Shown here: piece after piece, positions 1 through 6,863 of the stretch | Position numbering within the stretch: the first letter of the stretch is position 1 | Layout: every line of letters begins with the position of its first letter | Source: Bacteroidota bacterium | GTDB taxonomy: Bacteria; Bacteroidota; Bacteroidia; Chitinophagales; LD1 | DNA length: 7,018 nucleotides | Assembly (NCBI GenBank): GCA_023428205.1 | Contig: JAEYZB010000211.1 | Span: 1 to 7,018, forward strand | Direction of reading: 5' to 3' | Notes under the pieces: generated by a model | What the model saw: the letters and a program-made list of their open reading frames with translations, nothing else | What the model was told of the DNA's origin: nothing | The model's database searches: none | Made by a program: the position numbers and the translations under genes

Positions 1-145
1 TTTTTAACACATATCAACAATCCTTACTTTTATTAAAAAGAACAACTTTATTGATGAAAGGTTGCATGCGTATTTATGAACCGAGATAAACAAATTGCTC
101 ATCAACAAATGACATACCGTCAAATCAGAAAAACATTATTTCACC

Positions 146-2572
146 CTACCCTTTTCGTATATGCGCTCCTGCCTCTTTTTCTAATTTTTCCATCAAGCGG
201 TTCATTACTTTGTCAATGTCTTTTTCCGTGAGTGTTTTTGTTTCGTCTAAAAACGTAAAACTTACCGCATACGATTTTTTACCTAATTCTATTTTTTCTC
301 CTTTGTAGACATCGAAAAGCGAAACTTCACGCAACAATTTATGGCTCTCCGCAAAAGCAATTTCTTCTATTTTTCGAAAGGGCAAATGTCCATCAACAAT
401 CATCGACAAATCACGCTGAACGGCAGGATACTTCGGAAGTTCCGTAAATTGTATTTTTTGAAATTGCGTTTTTTCTAAAACTTCATTCCACAAAATATCA
501 GCAAAAAAAACATCTTGTTTGATGTCAAAGTTTTTCAAAATTGATAATTTAATTTTTCCGATTGCACCTATCAACTTGTCTTCAGAAAACAATTTTATTC
601 CAAACGAAAAAACATCTTCACTCTCAAACACAACGATTCGCAAATTTCCTACCAACCGTTTCAGCACATTCAGCACATCTGTTTTGATGTTATAAAAATT
701 CACTTTCTCGCCCTTCTCAAGCCAATTTGTTTCAGCCGTCTTCCCTGTAAAAAGAATGGCTAAATGTGAAATTTGCACATAATCATTGGAAGTCTGCTTC
801 CGATAGGTTTTCCCAAACTCAAACAGTTTTAAATCCGAGTTTTTGAAATTGATATTGTGCTGCACAACTTCCAAAAGCCCATAAATCATAGAAGTTCGCA
901 ATGCGTCTAACTCCGATGTTTGCGAATTGAGTAAACGGACCATTTGCTCTTGCAGCATTGCGTCAGTCTCAAATTTGGATTGCGTGATAGAATTGGTAGA
1001 AGCTTCAAAATATCCTGCGCCCACCAAATAATTTGCCGCAATGTTTTCCCATTTCAAATTATCTGTTTTCGAAGAAAAAGAAAGTGAGCTTCGCAAATGC
1101 TTCGGCATCGGTATGCTATTGTACCCATAAATACGCAAAATTTCCTCTACAACATCGGCTTCTCGTGTTACCTCCACACGAAACGTAGGCACCGAAAGTT
1201 GTAAATCCTGCTCGTTTTTTTCGACCACTTCAATTCCTAAATCTGCCAAAATCTTATTGACTTTTTCTTTTGGCAAATTCGTTCCCGCAAGCTCATTGAT
1301 GCGCGTGTATGAAGTTTCTACAATTGCATTGCTAAGCACTTTCGGATACACATCATCTGCTTGAGAAATAGTTCCTCCCGCAAGTTCCGATATCAGCAAA
1401 GCTGCTCTGTAGGCAGCTTGTTGCACAACATTAATATCCGTTATTTTTTCATAGTGCTGAGAAGCATCTGTACGCAATTCGTGGCGCTGTGCTGTTTTAC
1501 GAATTGAAATCGCATCAAAAAATGCCGATTCTAAAAACACATTTTTCGTTTCATTCGTAACACCACTTCCAAGTCCCCCATAAACACCCGCAATACACAA
1601 TGGCTTTTCGCTGTCGCAAATCATCAAATCTTCTCCATTTAACTTTCGTTCTATGCCGTCAAGAGTTGTGAACACAGTATTTTCGGAAACCGTCTTCACA
1701 ACGATTTTACTTCCCGAAATTTTATCGGCATCAAATGCATGCAATGGTTGCCCAAATTCATTCAATACAAAATTCGTTACATCCACAATGTTATTGATTG
1801 GCTTCACACCAATTGCTTTTAAGCGATTTTGCAACCATTGTGGTGAAGATTTCACACAAACATCTTTAATATAAATTCCAGCATAGCGGCCACATTTCGC
1901 AGTATCTTCAATAGTTATTTTGATTGGATTAACATAGGTCCCTTCCGCCTTTGTGGCGGGCACTTGCAACGGCAAATCAATATTGTACACCGCACTCAAA
2001 GCCGCCCGCAAATCACGTGCCACACCGATATGTGAAAACGCATCAGAGCGATTAGGAGTCAGTCCTATTGAAATAATAAAGTCATTTTCTACGTTAAAAT
2101 AATCAGCCGCAGATGTACCGACTTTCACATCAGCAGATAACTCCATGATTCCCGCATGCGATGTACTTAAACCAAGCTCATCTTCTGCACAAATCATTCC
2201 CCAAGATTCTACTCCGCGAATTTTTGATTTCTTAATAACCAACGCTTCAGCTGCCCCCGAAGGAAATAAACGAGCACCTACCAACGCTACAGGTGATTTC
2301 ACGCCCACACGAGCATTGGGTGCACCACACACAATTTGGAGTAATTCGCCTGTACCAATATCCACTTTTGTTATCTGCAATTTATCGGCATCTGGATGTT
2401 TTTCACACGACACAATTTCGCCAATCACCACATTTTTCAACCCTCCTTTTATCGATTCCCACGGCTGTATATCTTCCACTTCCAAGCCTGTATTCGTAAG
2501 AACTTCCGCCACATCACTCACCTCCATATTAAACGGTACATACTGTTTCAACCAGTTATAGCTAATCTGCAT
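146..2572 (-). CDS. pheT: Phenylalanine--tRNA ligase beta subunit
   Basis: This is the beta chain of the cytoplasmic (alphabeta)2 phenylalanyl-tRNA synthetase. It binds tRNA-Phe and hydrolyses mischarged Tyr-tRNA-Phe; the alpha chain (pheS, not in this window) carries aminoacylation. At 808 residues it is full length. The start MQISYNWLKQ matches the family N-terminus. In order I see: an EMAP/OB tRNA-binding domain (about 40-152, with KHPDADKL at 59-65 and GMICAEDELGL near 125-135); a B3/4 editing domain (about 210-400); a B5 domain (about 408-485, with acidic D473, E476 and E477 before RIYGYNSIP); a catalytic-like core (about 490-695); and a C-terminal FDX-ACB anticodon-binding domain (about 713-807). 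Residues equivalent to the E. coli editing pocket appear kept: H278 in LHAFD, E348 in FLESAFF, T368 and A370 in RTDAS. No Shine-Dalgarno is seen. It lies 35 bases after the small exported-protein gene and is probably the last gene of the visible operon. Confidence 0.98.
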   Translation of the reverse strand: MQISYNWLKQYVPFNMEVSDVAEVLTNTGLEVEDIQPWESIKGGLKNVVIGEIVSCEKHPDADKLQITKVDIGTGELLQIVCGAPNARVGVKSPVALVGARLFPSGAAEALVIKKSKIRGVESWGMICAEDELGLSTSHAGIMELSADVKVGTSAADYFNVENDFIISIGLTPNRSDAFSHIGVARDLRAALSAVYNIDLPLQVPATKAEGTYVNPIKITIEDTAKCGRYAGIYIKDVCVKSSPQWLQNRLKAIGVKPINNIVDVTNFVLNEFGQPLHAFDADKISGSKIVVKTVSENTVFTTLDGIERKLNGEDLMICDSEKPLCIAGVYGGLGSGVTNETKNVFLESAFFDAISIRKTAQRHELRTDASQHYEKITDINVVQQAAYRAALLISELAGGTISQADDVYPKVLSNAIVETSYTRINELAGTNLPKEKVNKILADLGIEVVEKNEQDLQLSVPTFRVEVTREADVVEEILRIYGYNSIPMPKHLRSSLSFSSKTDNLKWENIAANYLVGAGYFEASTNSITQSKFETDAMLQEQMVRLLNSQTSELDALRTSMIYGLLEVVQHNINFKNSDLKLFEFGKTYRKQTSNDYVQISHLAILFTGKTAETNWLEKGEKVNFYNIKTDVLNVLKRLVGNLRIVVFESEDVFSFGIKLFSEDKLIGAIGKIKLSILKNFDIKQDVFFADILWNEVLEKTQFQKIQFTELPKYPAVQRDLSMIVDGHLPFRKIEEIAFAESHKLLREVSLFDVYKGEKIELGKKSYAVSFTFLDETKTLTEKDIDKVMNRLMEKLEKEAGAHIRKG

Positions 2573-2607
2573 AAATCGAATTTTTCAAGGGCGCAATATA
2601 GAGAAAA

Positions 2608-3006
2608 TCAATAGTCTTTTTCCTGCTGCAAAAATGCCACTCCCTGAGAGGTGAGCGCATGCACATATTCTACACCATCTTTCTTAAAAATAATGTATCC
2701 CCACGTGTCCCGCAAGAACGCATTCCCTGTCAAAAATTCGCGACCATTGCGCTGCCACATAATGATTGCAGCCCTGAATGCACCCGCTGTAACCTTTGCC
2801 GGAAGAACATCTACAATGGAAGAGAACATCTTCACATTACGTCCTTCAATAGAAATACTGCCCCCTTCCGCTGTGGTGAACAGCACATCCACCGAAGTAC
2901 AGGAATCTCGCAAAATTTTATAGTCCTCCGCAGACAACAAATTGCTCTGCGCACCCGCGAAATGGGTCAAAAAAACGAGCAAGATTGCACTACCTATTTT
3001 TCTCAT
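2608..3006 (-). CDS. Small exported protein of unknown function
   Basis: I do not recognise this 132-residue protein. It begins with a clear Sec signal peptide: basic MRK, a hydrophobic stretch at about 4-16, and an AGA-QS cleavage site after residue 19. There is no lipobox cysteine, so a soluble periplasmic or secreted protein of about 113 residues is expected. The mature part has one cysteine (C36), alternating hydrophobic and polar strand-like segments (VDVLFTT, GSISIEG, WGYIIFKKDGVEYVHAL) and no catalytic motif I can name. A small beta-rich fold is a guess. The gene starts 11 bases after the upstream glycosyltransferase stop and ends 35 bases before pheT, so it is probably co-transcribed with both. 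Signal peptide, spacing and coding frame make it a real gene. Its function, and any link to the glycosyltransferases, is unknown. Confidence 0.82.
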   Translation of the reverse strand: MRKIGSAILLVFLTHFAGAQSNLLSAEDYKILRDSCTSVDVLFTTAEGGSISIEGRNVKMFSSIVDVLPAKVTAGAFRAAIIMWQRNGREFLTGNAFLRDTWGYIIFKKDGVEYVHALTSQGVAFLQQEKDY

Positions 3007-3017
3007 GTAATATAGAT

Positions 3018-4043
3018 TTAGTTGAAACGATATTCTTGTAAATTTTCATTCGCAAAACCCCAGTCAGGAGAATTAATGCCATAGTTTATTTTATGTTGAA
3101 TAATATATCGCCCCGCATCATTTACCACATTCCAATCCAAACCCGGGCGCTTTTCCAAAAAAGTAAGTATTTTCAGTGGATTCATAGAGCTCCAACCCTC
3201 TTCGTGATGAATATGATAGGTACAACATTTGTAAGGCAAAACGACCTGTTCAATACCTAACGCAACACAGGAATTTAATCCCATTGAATCAATGTGAATA
3301 GAATACAAATCCAACTCTGCATAACCATCAATTTTCAACCAATCTTCTTTTGACATCAACGTAAAATCACCACAGGCAAAATAATCCGTTCTAGAAATTT
3401 TATCGTCAACAGAATTGCGTAAACGCTTCAGATAACCGAGCAACAGATTTAGCACTTCGGGAAGTACGGGGATTTTCCATACCCATAACGGCATTCCCAT
3501 CATATTCACGTATTTCCTTTCCATTCCCCATTTCGCCAGTACATTTTTCTTACACCAATCCAACTGTTGAGGAACACTCCAGTTTTCATCAATTTCACGT
3601 GGCACATCCGCACGCGGAGCGCGATAATACTTTCCATGTTGCAATGGATTTTTCACCAACCATTCAAACATTTCATCGGAAAAAAGTAAATCAATATTTG
3701 TGCATAAAACAAACTCTCCTTCTGCCCTGCGGATTCCTACATTTTTAGCCGTCATCTGATAAAGTGGAATTGTCTTTGCATGTACATATCGATTATGTAT
3801 TTCATCAGGAACAATAACGTAGCGAAGTGTCAATTTATCGCCCGCTTTAGGTTGTGGAAGTTCATCTTTCAGCAATGGTCTGTCGGCAGGTGGATTCCAT
3901 TCCACCATGATAAGTTCCGCATCAATGTTATATTTATTACACTGGTGAATCAAACCATTTACAAAAATGCGCATGCGCTTGGTCATATCGCCACCGTGAT
4001 TATCATTGCGCGAAGTTGCGACTATGGATAGTTTTTTCGCCAT
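3018..4043 (-). CDS. GT-A-like glycosyltransferase, cytoplasmic
   Basis: This 341-residue protein has no signal peptide or membrane segment. Its layout is that of a GT-A (GT2-like) glycosyltransferase. The N-terminus has a hydrophobic strand followed by SRNDNHGGDMTKRM (residues 11-24), in place of the usual VVIPTYN-type opening. The central segment AKNVGIRRAEGEFVLCTNID (99-118) resembles the 'ARN.G...A.GEYI...D.D' region just before the metal-binding site; here the DXD position reads N-I-D (116-118). Later, GYAELDLYSIHIDSMGLNSC (240-259) and the histidine-rich YHIHHEEGW (276-284) recall the acceptor and metal-binding part of GT2/GT7 C-termini. A nucleotide-sugar donor and a glycan or lipid acceptor are inferred from the fold; neither is visible. 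The start ATG overlaps the stop of the upstream GT39-like gene (TAATG) and has an AGGAG ribosome site, so the two are probably translationally coupled. Specific activity is not recognisable. Confidence 0.8.
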   Translation of the reverse strand: MAKKLSIVATSRNDNHGGDMTKRMRIFVNGLIHQCNKYNIDAELIMVEWNPPADRPLLKDELPQPKAGDKLTLRYVIVPDEIHNRYVHAKTIPLYQMTAKNVGIRRAEGEFVLCTNIDLLFSDEMFEWLVKNPLQHGKYYRAPRADVPREIDENWSVPQQLDWCKKNVLAKWGMERKYVNMMGMPLWVWKIPVLPEVLNLLLGYLKRLRNSVDDKISRTDYFACGDFTLMSKEDWLKIDGYAELDLYSIHIDSMGLNSCVALGIEQVVLPYKCCTYHIHHEEGWSSMNPLKILTFLEKRPGLDWNVVNDAGRYIIQHKINYGINSPDWGFANENLQEYRFN

Positions 4044-4055
4044 TATTTTGCTCCT
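4041..4055 (-). promoter_or_regulatory. Shine-Dalgarno and TAATG translational-coupling junction
   Basis: The stop codon of the GT39-like gene and the start codon of the GT-A-like gene share one A (TAATG at 4041-4045). An AGGAG sequence (4051-4055) sits 7 bases before the ATG, inside the last codons of the upstream gene. It is the only clear Shine-Dalgarno before a gene in this window and fixes the start of the downstream gene. Re-initiation or coupled translation of the two glycosyltransferases is the likely consequence. Confidence 0.75.
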
Positions 4056-5956
4056 ATAATTTGTTGATATATTGCCTGTGGCAACTGATATTCAGGACTA
4101 ATACTTATTGCGTTAGTCAAAGCGTTTGTTGCATCTTGCATTCGTCCTGTTTGTGCGTAAGCAAGACCCAAGTACGTCCACGCTATTTCATTGTAATTAT
4201 CATATCGAACAGCATCTTCCAATAATGGAATCCCGTTTTGAAAATCGCCTTTTTTTACCGCTTCTATACCGTAAAAATCCGATTTATTTTCACGCTTCAC
4301 CACACACGCAATCACCGAGTTTTCCACTCTCACTTCGTGAATCGTTCCCTTAGGCGGAAAATATTTTTTACGCATCATATTCGGATCTACAAACTGCGGC
4401 AGAAACACCGCATAGTCCCAATCATGTTCATTGCGTTCGCGATAACGAATGTAATTTGACCTACGTGCAGACTTATCGCTTTCCCAACAAACATTCAGCT
4501 CCCAAGGGTTGTTAGAAACAAATTTCTCGCCCTCTTTTAGCGGAATATTTTCACGCACCCAATCCGCAGCAGGTTTTGCACTCGCTGCATAATAATCAAT
4601 TTGATAATTGCCATATGCTCCGTCCAATCCACCAACCAATTCATTGAAGTAAATGTAACTCATCGGAAAACTTTTCGCGATAAACACAGTTGGAATCAGC
4701 AAACCGATAAACAACACCGCATAAAGTGCAATGTGCGCCATTTTGTTTTTCAACATTCGAAACAACATTTCAAAGCCTAAAGCCGCAAAAACGGCCAATC
4801 CGCAGTATGCAAAATAACTATGTCGCCAACCGTTATAAAGCGCAGATTTTTTATATACAATATAGAACAATGGAAATAATGACGCGAACAAAATAATCGC
4901 CACTAATCGCCAATCAAAATACTGTTTGATTTTCGGGAAAAGTAGTACGCCAATTATCATTCCTGCAATAATAATTAGCGGTGTTGTTATCAAAATATAT
5001 TCAGGGTTATACGTCCATGGCACCTCATTAGACATTATGTATTCTCCTCCAAACAACACACGAATAATTACAGGAAATGCCGACTGCATTTTCAATGCCG
5101 TAAAAGGTGTAGAAATAGGAGCTTTTAATGCCAAAGGCCAAAACATAATACCAATAATCCACGCACCAACAAATGCAACAACAAGTTTGACAATTAAATC
5201 AGAGAATGCTTTGATGTTCAAATTTTGCAGATTTTTTCTCGAATTTTCATCGAACCACAAAAACAGGAAGACAAATAAACCTGTATAAGCAAATAACAAT
5301 AATCCTCCGCCAGCTCGCACTCCAAATGCCGAACCAATTCCCAACATCAATACAATTGCACTTCGCCACGAAATTTTCGGCATTTCAGAAATGACACATA
5401 AGATGCCGTAAATCGCAAATATATAGCCAGCCGCAAAAGTCGGATCTTTGGGGTTGTTTAGTGATTCGCCAAACAAACGCGGACTCAACAACAAGAAAAG
5501 CATCGCCAAAACTCCGGCTCGCCAGCCACCAATTTTCTTTCCCGCCAAACCTCCGAAAATGAACAACAGCGAACAGAAAAGTGCAATTACCACATGACGC
5601 GTAAGAAACGGGTCTGTCTCCCAAATTTTATAGATAGCCGCTGCCGGCACTTCAACCAATGTACCATAATACCACAAGAGAGCAGGGTCTTGATCTTTTT
5701 TATATTCGTAGCGAAATAGGGAATCTTCCTTCCCAAACGAAGTCACAAAATCGTATGACAAATCGCCCAGAGGCTTTTGAAAAACCTCATCACTACTTGG
5801 CCCTATTTTCAAGCTTAAAACAGGCAAAACTAATAACACAAAAGCGCAAAGCGCGAAAAAAATATATTTGAAATAAATCGAAGTTTTTTCATCTAAATTG
5901 GAGTTCAAAAAATCAGTATTTTTTGTCGATTTTTCAACAATGTTTTTTTTTCCCAT
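4043..5956 (-). CDS. GT39-like integral membrane glycosyltransferase with C-terminal TPR
   Basis: This 637-residue polytopic protein has a basic cytoplasmic N-terminus, then roughly ten or eleven hydrophobic segments (about 31-50, 120-138, 146-160, 171-190, 198-214, 218-236, 256-276, 320-339, 349-367, 380-396, 407-425). Its layout fits the GT-C superfamily, closest to GT39 (PMT/ArnT-like). Enzymes of this type move a sugar from a polyprenyl-phosphate donor to a protein or lipid outside the cytoplasmic membrane. Asp56-Glu57 just after the first membrane helix sits where GT-C enzymes carry their catalytic acid. NPKD (168-171), GWRHSYF (376-382) and YFNELVGG (436-443) look like conserved family motifs. 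The tail (about 430-637) is non-membrane and ends with one or two TPR units (about 559-620; WTYLGLAYAQTGRMQDA is typical). The start is the first ATG of the frame, with no Shine-Dalgarno. Codons 2-5 contain a run of nine A. It is the first gene of the minus-strand cluster, behind a leader with a terminator-like hairpin. Acceptor and sugar are unknown. Confidence 0.82.
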   Translation of the reverse strand: MGKKNIVEKSTKNTDFLNSNLDEKTSIYFKYIFFALCAFVLLVLPVLSLKIGPSSDEVFQKPLGDLSYDFVTSFGKEDSLFRYEYKKDQDPALLWYYGTLVEVPAAAIYKIWETDPFLTRHVVIALFCSLLFIFGGLAGKKIGGWRAGVLAMLFLLLSPRLFGESLNNPKDPTFAAGYIFAIYGILCVISEMPKISWRSAIVLMLGIGSAFGVRAGGGLLLFAYTGLFVFLFLWFDENSRKNLQNLNIKAFSDLIVKLVVAFVGAWIIGIMFWPLALKAPISTPFTALKMQSAFPVIIRVLFGGEYIMSNEVPWTYNPEYILITTPLIIIAGMIIGVLLFPKIKQYFDWRLVAIILFASLFPLFYIVYKKSALYNGWRHSYFAYCGLAVFAALGFEMLFRMLKNKMAHIALYAVLFIGLLIPTVFIAKSFPMSYIYFNELVGGLDGAYGNYQIDYYAASAKPAADWVRENIPLKEGEKFVSNNPWELNVCWESDKSARRSNYIRYRERNEHDWDYAVFLPQFVDPNMMRKKYFPPKGTIHEVRVENSVIACVVKRENKSDFYGIEAVKKGDFQNGIPLLEDAVRYDNYNEIAWTYLGLAYAQTGRMQDATNALTNAISISPEYQLPQAIYQQIIGAK

Positions 5957-5987
5957 AATGAGGCTAAACTATAAAATTTGATGACCG

Positions 5988-6017
5988 AAAAAAGGAGCAA
6001 CCTATACAAGTTGCTCC
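5988..6017 (-). terminator. Intrinsic terminator or attenuator in the operon leader
   Basis: The arms GGAGCAAC (5994-6001) and GTTGCTCC (6010-6017) are perfect inverted repeats. In minus-strand RNA the stem grows by a U-G and a U-A pair to 10 bp, closing a GUAU loop, and is followed at once by six U (complement of 5988-5993). In plus-strand RNA the first extra pair is a C-A mismatch and no U-tract follows, so the signal is directional. It ends 31 bases before the ATG at 5956, inside the leader of the GT39-like gene. It is either a leader attenuator, the end of a short leader RNA, or the old terminator of the minus-strand gene ending at 6864. Confidence 0.75.
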
Positions 6018-6091
6018 GAAGTAATAGTACGGCAAATATTATAAATATCCAAACAACACCCATCCGTCTATAAAGCAAGTAGATGCATTAA

Positions 6092-6123
6092 CAAATAAAA
6101 AGCATACGTTCCTCTATCACAAA
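6092..6123 (-). promoter_or_regulatory. Candidate promoter for the minus-strand operon
   Basis: On the minus strand a TTTG (6120-6123) is followed after 20 bases by TTTATTTG (6092-6099). This differs by one base from the Bacteroidota -7 consensus TAnnTTTG, and the spacing fits the -33/-7 arrangement. Transcription would start near 6085 and give a leader of about 130 bases containing the terminator-like hairpin. The match is imperfect in AT-rich DNA, so this is a moderate call. Confidence 0.4.
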
Positions 6124-6129
6124 AAAAAA

Positions 6130-6137
6130 TACATTTG
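6130..6137 (+). promoter_or_regulatory. Bacteroidota -7 promoter box of the methyltransferase gene
   Basis: TACATTTG is a perfect match to the Bacteroidota sigma-ABfA -7 consensus TAnnTTTG. It sits 20 bases before the ATG at 6158, so the expected leader is only about 10-15 bases with no Shine-Dalgarno, as is common in this phylum. No clear -33 TTG is seen; the nearest weak candidate is around 6108-6110. A run of nine A (6121-6129) lies directly against the box within the spacer. Confidence 0.6.
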
Positions 6138-6157
6138 TCGCTTGTAAAAAAACCTGC

Positions 6158-6853
6158 ATGAAAAGAGAAGTAACTAACGTCATTCGATACTTAATGGATG
6201 AATGGTTGCCGCCCGCAATCCGAGACAGCAAGTGGTTTATGTATCCGGCATTTTATTACTGGTATCAGGGCGAATACATTAGCGAAATAATGGAATTTCA
6301 AAAGACGGCATACAAAATGACGCCCGAAGAGTTTGCTCAATTTTATGCTAAAGTAAAAAACAGGGCATATGAGCGTCCTACGGATATGAATCAAGCGAGC
6401 ATTGAATTGATTGTATCAAAACTCTCTCCTGATGCATCGACACTTTTAGATGTAGGTTGTGGCAGAGGTTACTTTTTGAAAGTTTTGTCCGAAAAAACAA
6501 ATCTATCATTGACAGGTTGTGATATGCGCTATGCCTTACCAAAAGAGTTAAATGCTAAATTTGTGGAAGGATATGCAGAAACACTGCCATTTGCTGACGA
6601 TTCTTTCGACATTGTAACTTGCACACACACTATTGAACATATTATCAACTTAGACAAAGTGATTTCTGAACTAAAGCGTGTTGCCAAAAAGCAGCTAATT
6701 ATTGTAACGCCCCGTCAAAAACACTATTTCTACACGCTGGATATGCACTTGAATTTCTTTCCTTTTGAAGAAAAACTAACGCACGCTATCGGGCTGAAAG
6801 ATTATACAATTTATGATGTAGAAGGCGATTGGGTTTATTTCGGAAACCTTTAA
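6158..6853 (+). CDS. Class I SAM-dependent methyltransferase
   Basis: This 231-residue protein carries a Methyltransf_11/UbiE-type Rossmann core. Motif I is LLDVGCGRG (96-104), which binds S-adenosylmethionine. The acidic residue at the end of strand 2 is D122 in GCDMR. The post-motif segment ETLPFADDSFDIVTCTHTIEH (141-161) is typical of small-molecule methyltransferases, and LKRVAKKQLIIVTPR (172-186) fits strand 5. About 80 residues precede the core. They are rich in aromatic residues (WFMYPAFYYWYQG, 26-38), may sit at the membrane surface or shape the substrate site, and are not a signal peptide. The substrate is not recognisable; a lipid or glycan acceptor is an inference from the flanking glycosyltransferases. 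It is transcribed divergently from the GT39-like operon and converges with the gene ending at 6864, with a 10-base gap and no terminator between them. A TACATTTG box lies just upstream. Confidence 0.9.
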   Translation: MKREVTNVIRYLMDEWLPPAIRDSKWFMYPAFYYWYQGEYISEIMEFQKTAYKMTPEEFAQFYAKVKNRAYERPTDMNQASIELIVSKLSPDASTLLDVGCGRGYFLKVLSEKTNLSLTGCDMRYALPKELNAKFVEGYAETLPFADDSFDIVTCTHTIEHIINLDKVISELKRVAKKQLIIVTPRQKHYFYTLDMHLNFFPFEEKLTHAIGLKDYTIYDVEGDWVYFGNL

Positions 6854-6863
6854 AAGATAAAAC

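Noticed and set aside
60..82. Possible pheT terminator: GGTT-g-CAT paired with ATG-AACC
   Set aside because: The stem is only 7 bp with a bulge, GC-poor, and followed on the minus strand by just three T; too weak to call.
1..145. Left edge downstream of pheT, including a plus-strand frame open from the edge to a stop at 87-89
   Set aside because: The frame is only 28 codons in view and has no recognisable motif. No start of a downstream minus-strand gene persists beyond a few codons. I see no RNA gene.
2145..2561. 138-codon plus-strand frame inside pheT
   Set aside because: It is antisense to a conserved tRNA-binding domain and its product shows no domain; a shadow frame.
2594..2600. TATATTG on the minus strand before pheT, resembling a -7 box
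   Set aside because: It is one T short of TAnnTTTG, no -33 partner was identified, and the gap to pheT fits read-through from the operon.
4926..5288. 120-codon plus-strand frame inside the GT39-like gene
   Set aside because: It is antisense to membrane helices, so its hydrophobic product is a mirror of hydrophobic codons; no independent evidence.
5385..5624. 79-codon minus-strand frame within the GT39-like gene
   Set aside because: It lies in another frame of the same coding strand, with no domain or plausible start region.
4051..6017. Shared GGAGCAA between the ribosome site at 4051 and the hairpin arms at 5994-6017
   Set aside because: A seven-base match built around a Shine-Dalgarno core is expected by chance and gives no evidence of a repeat family.
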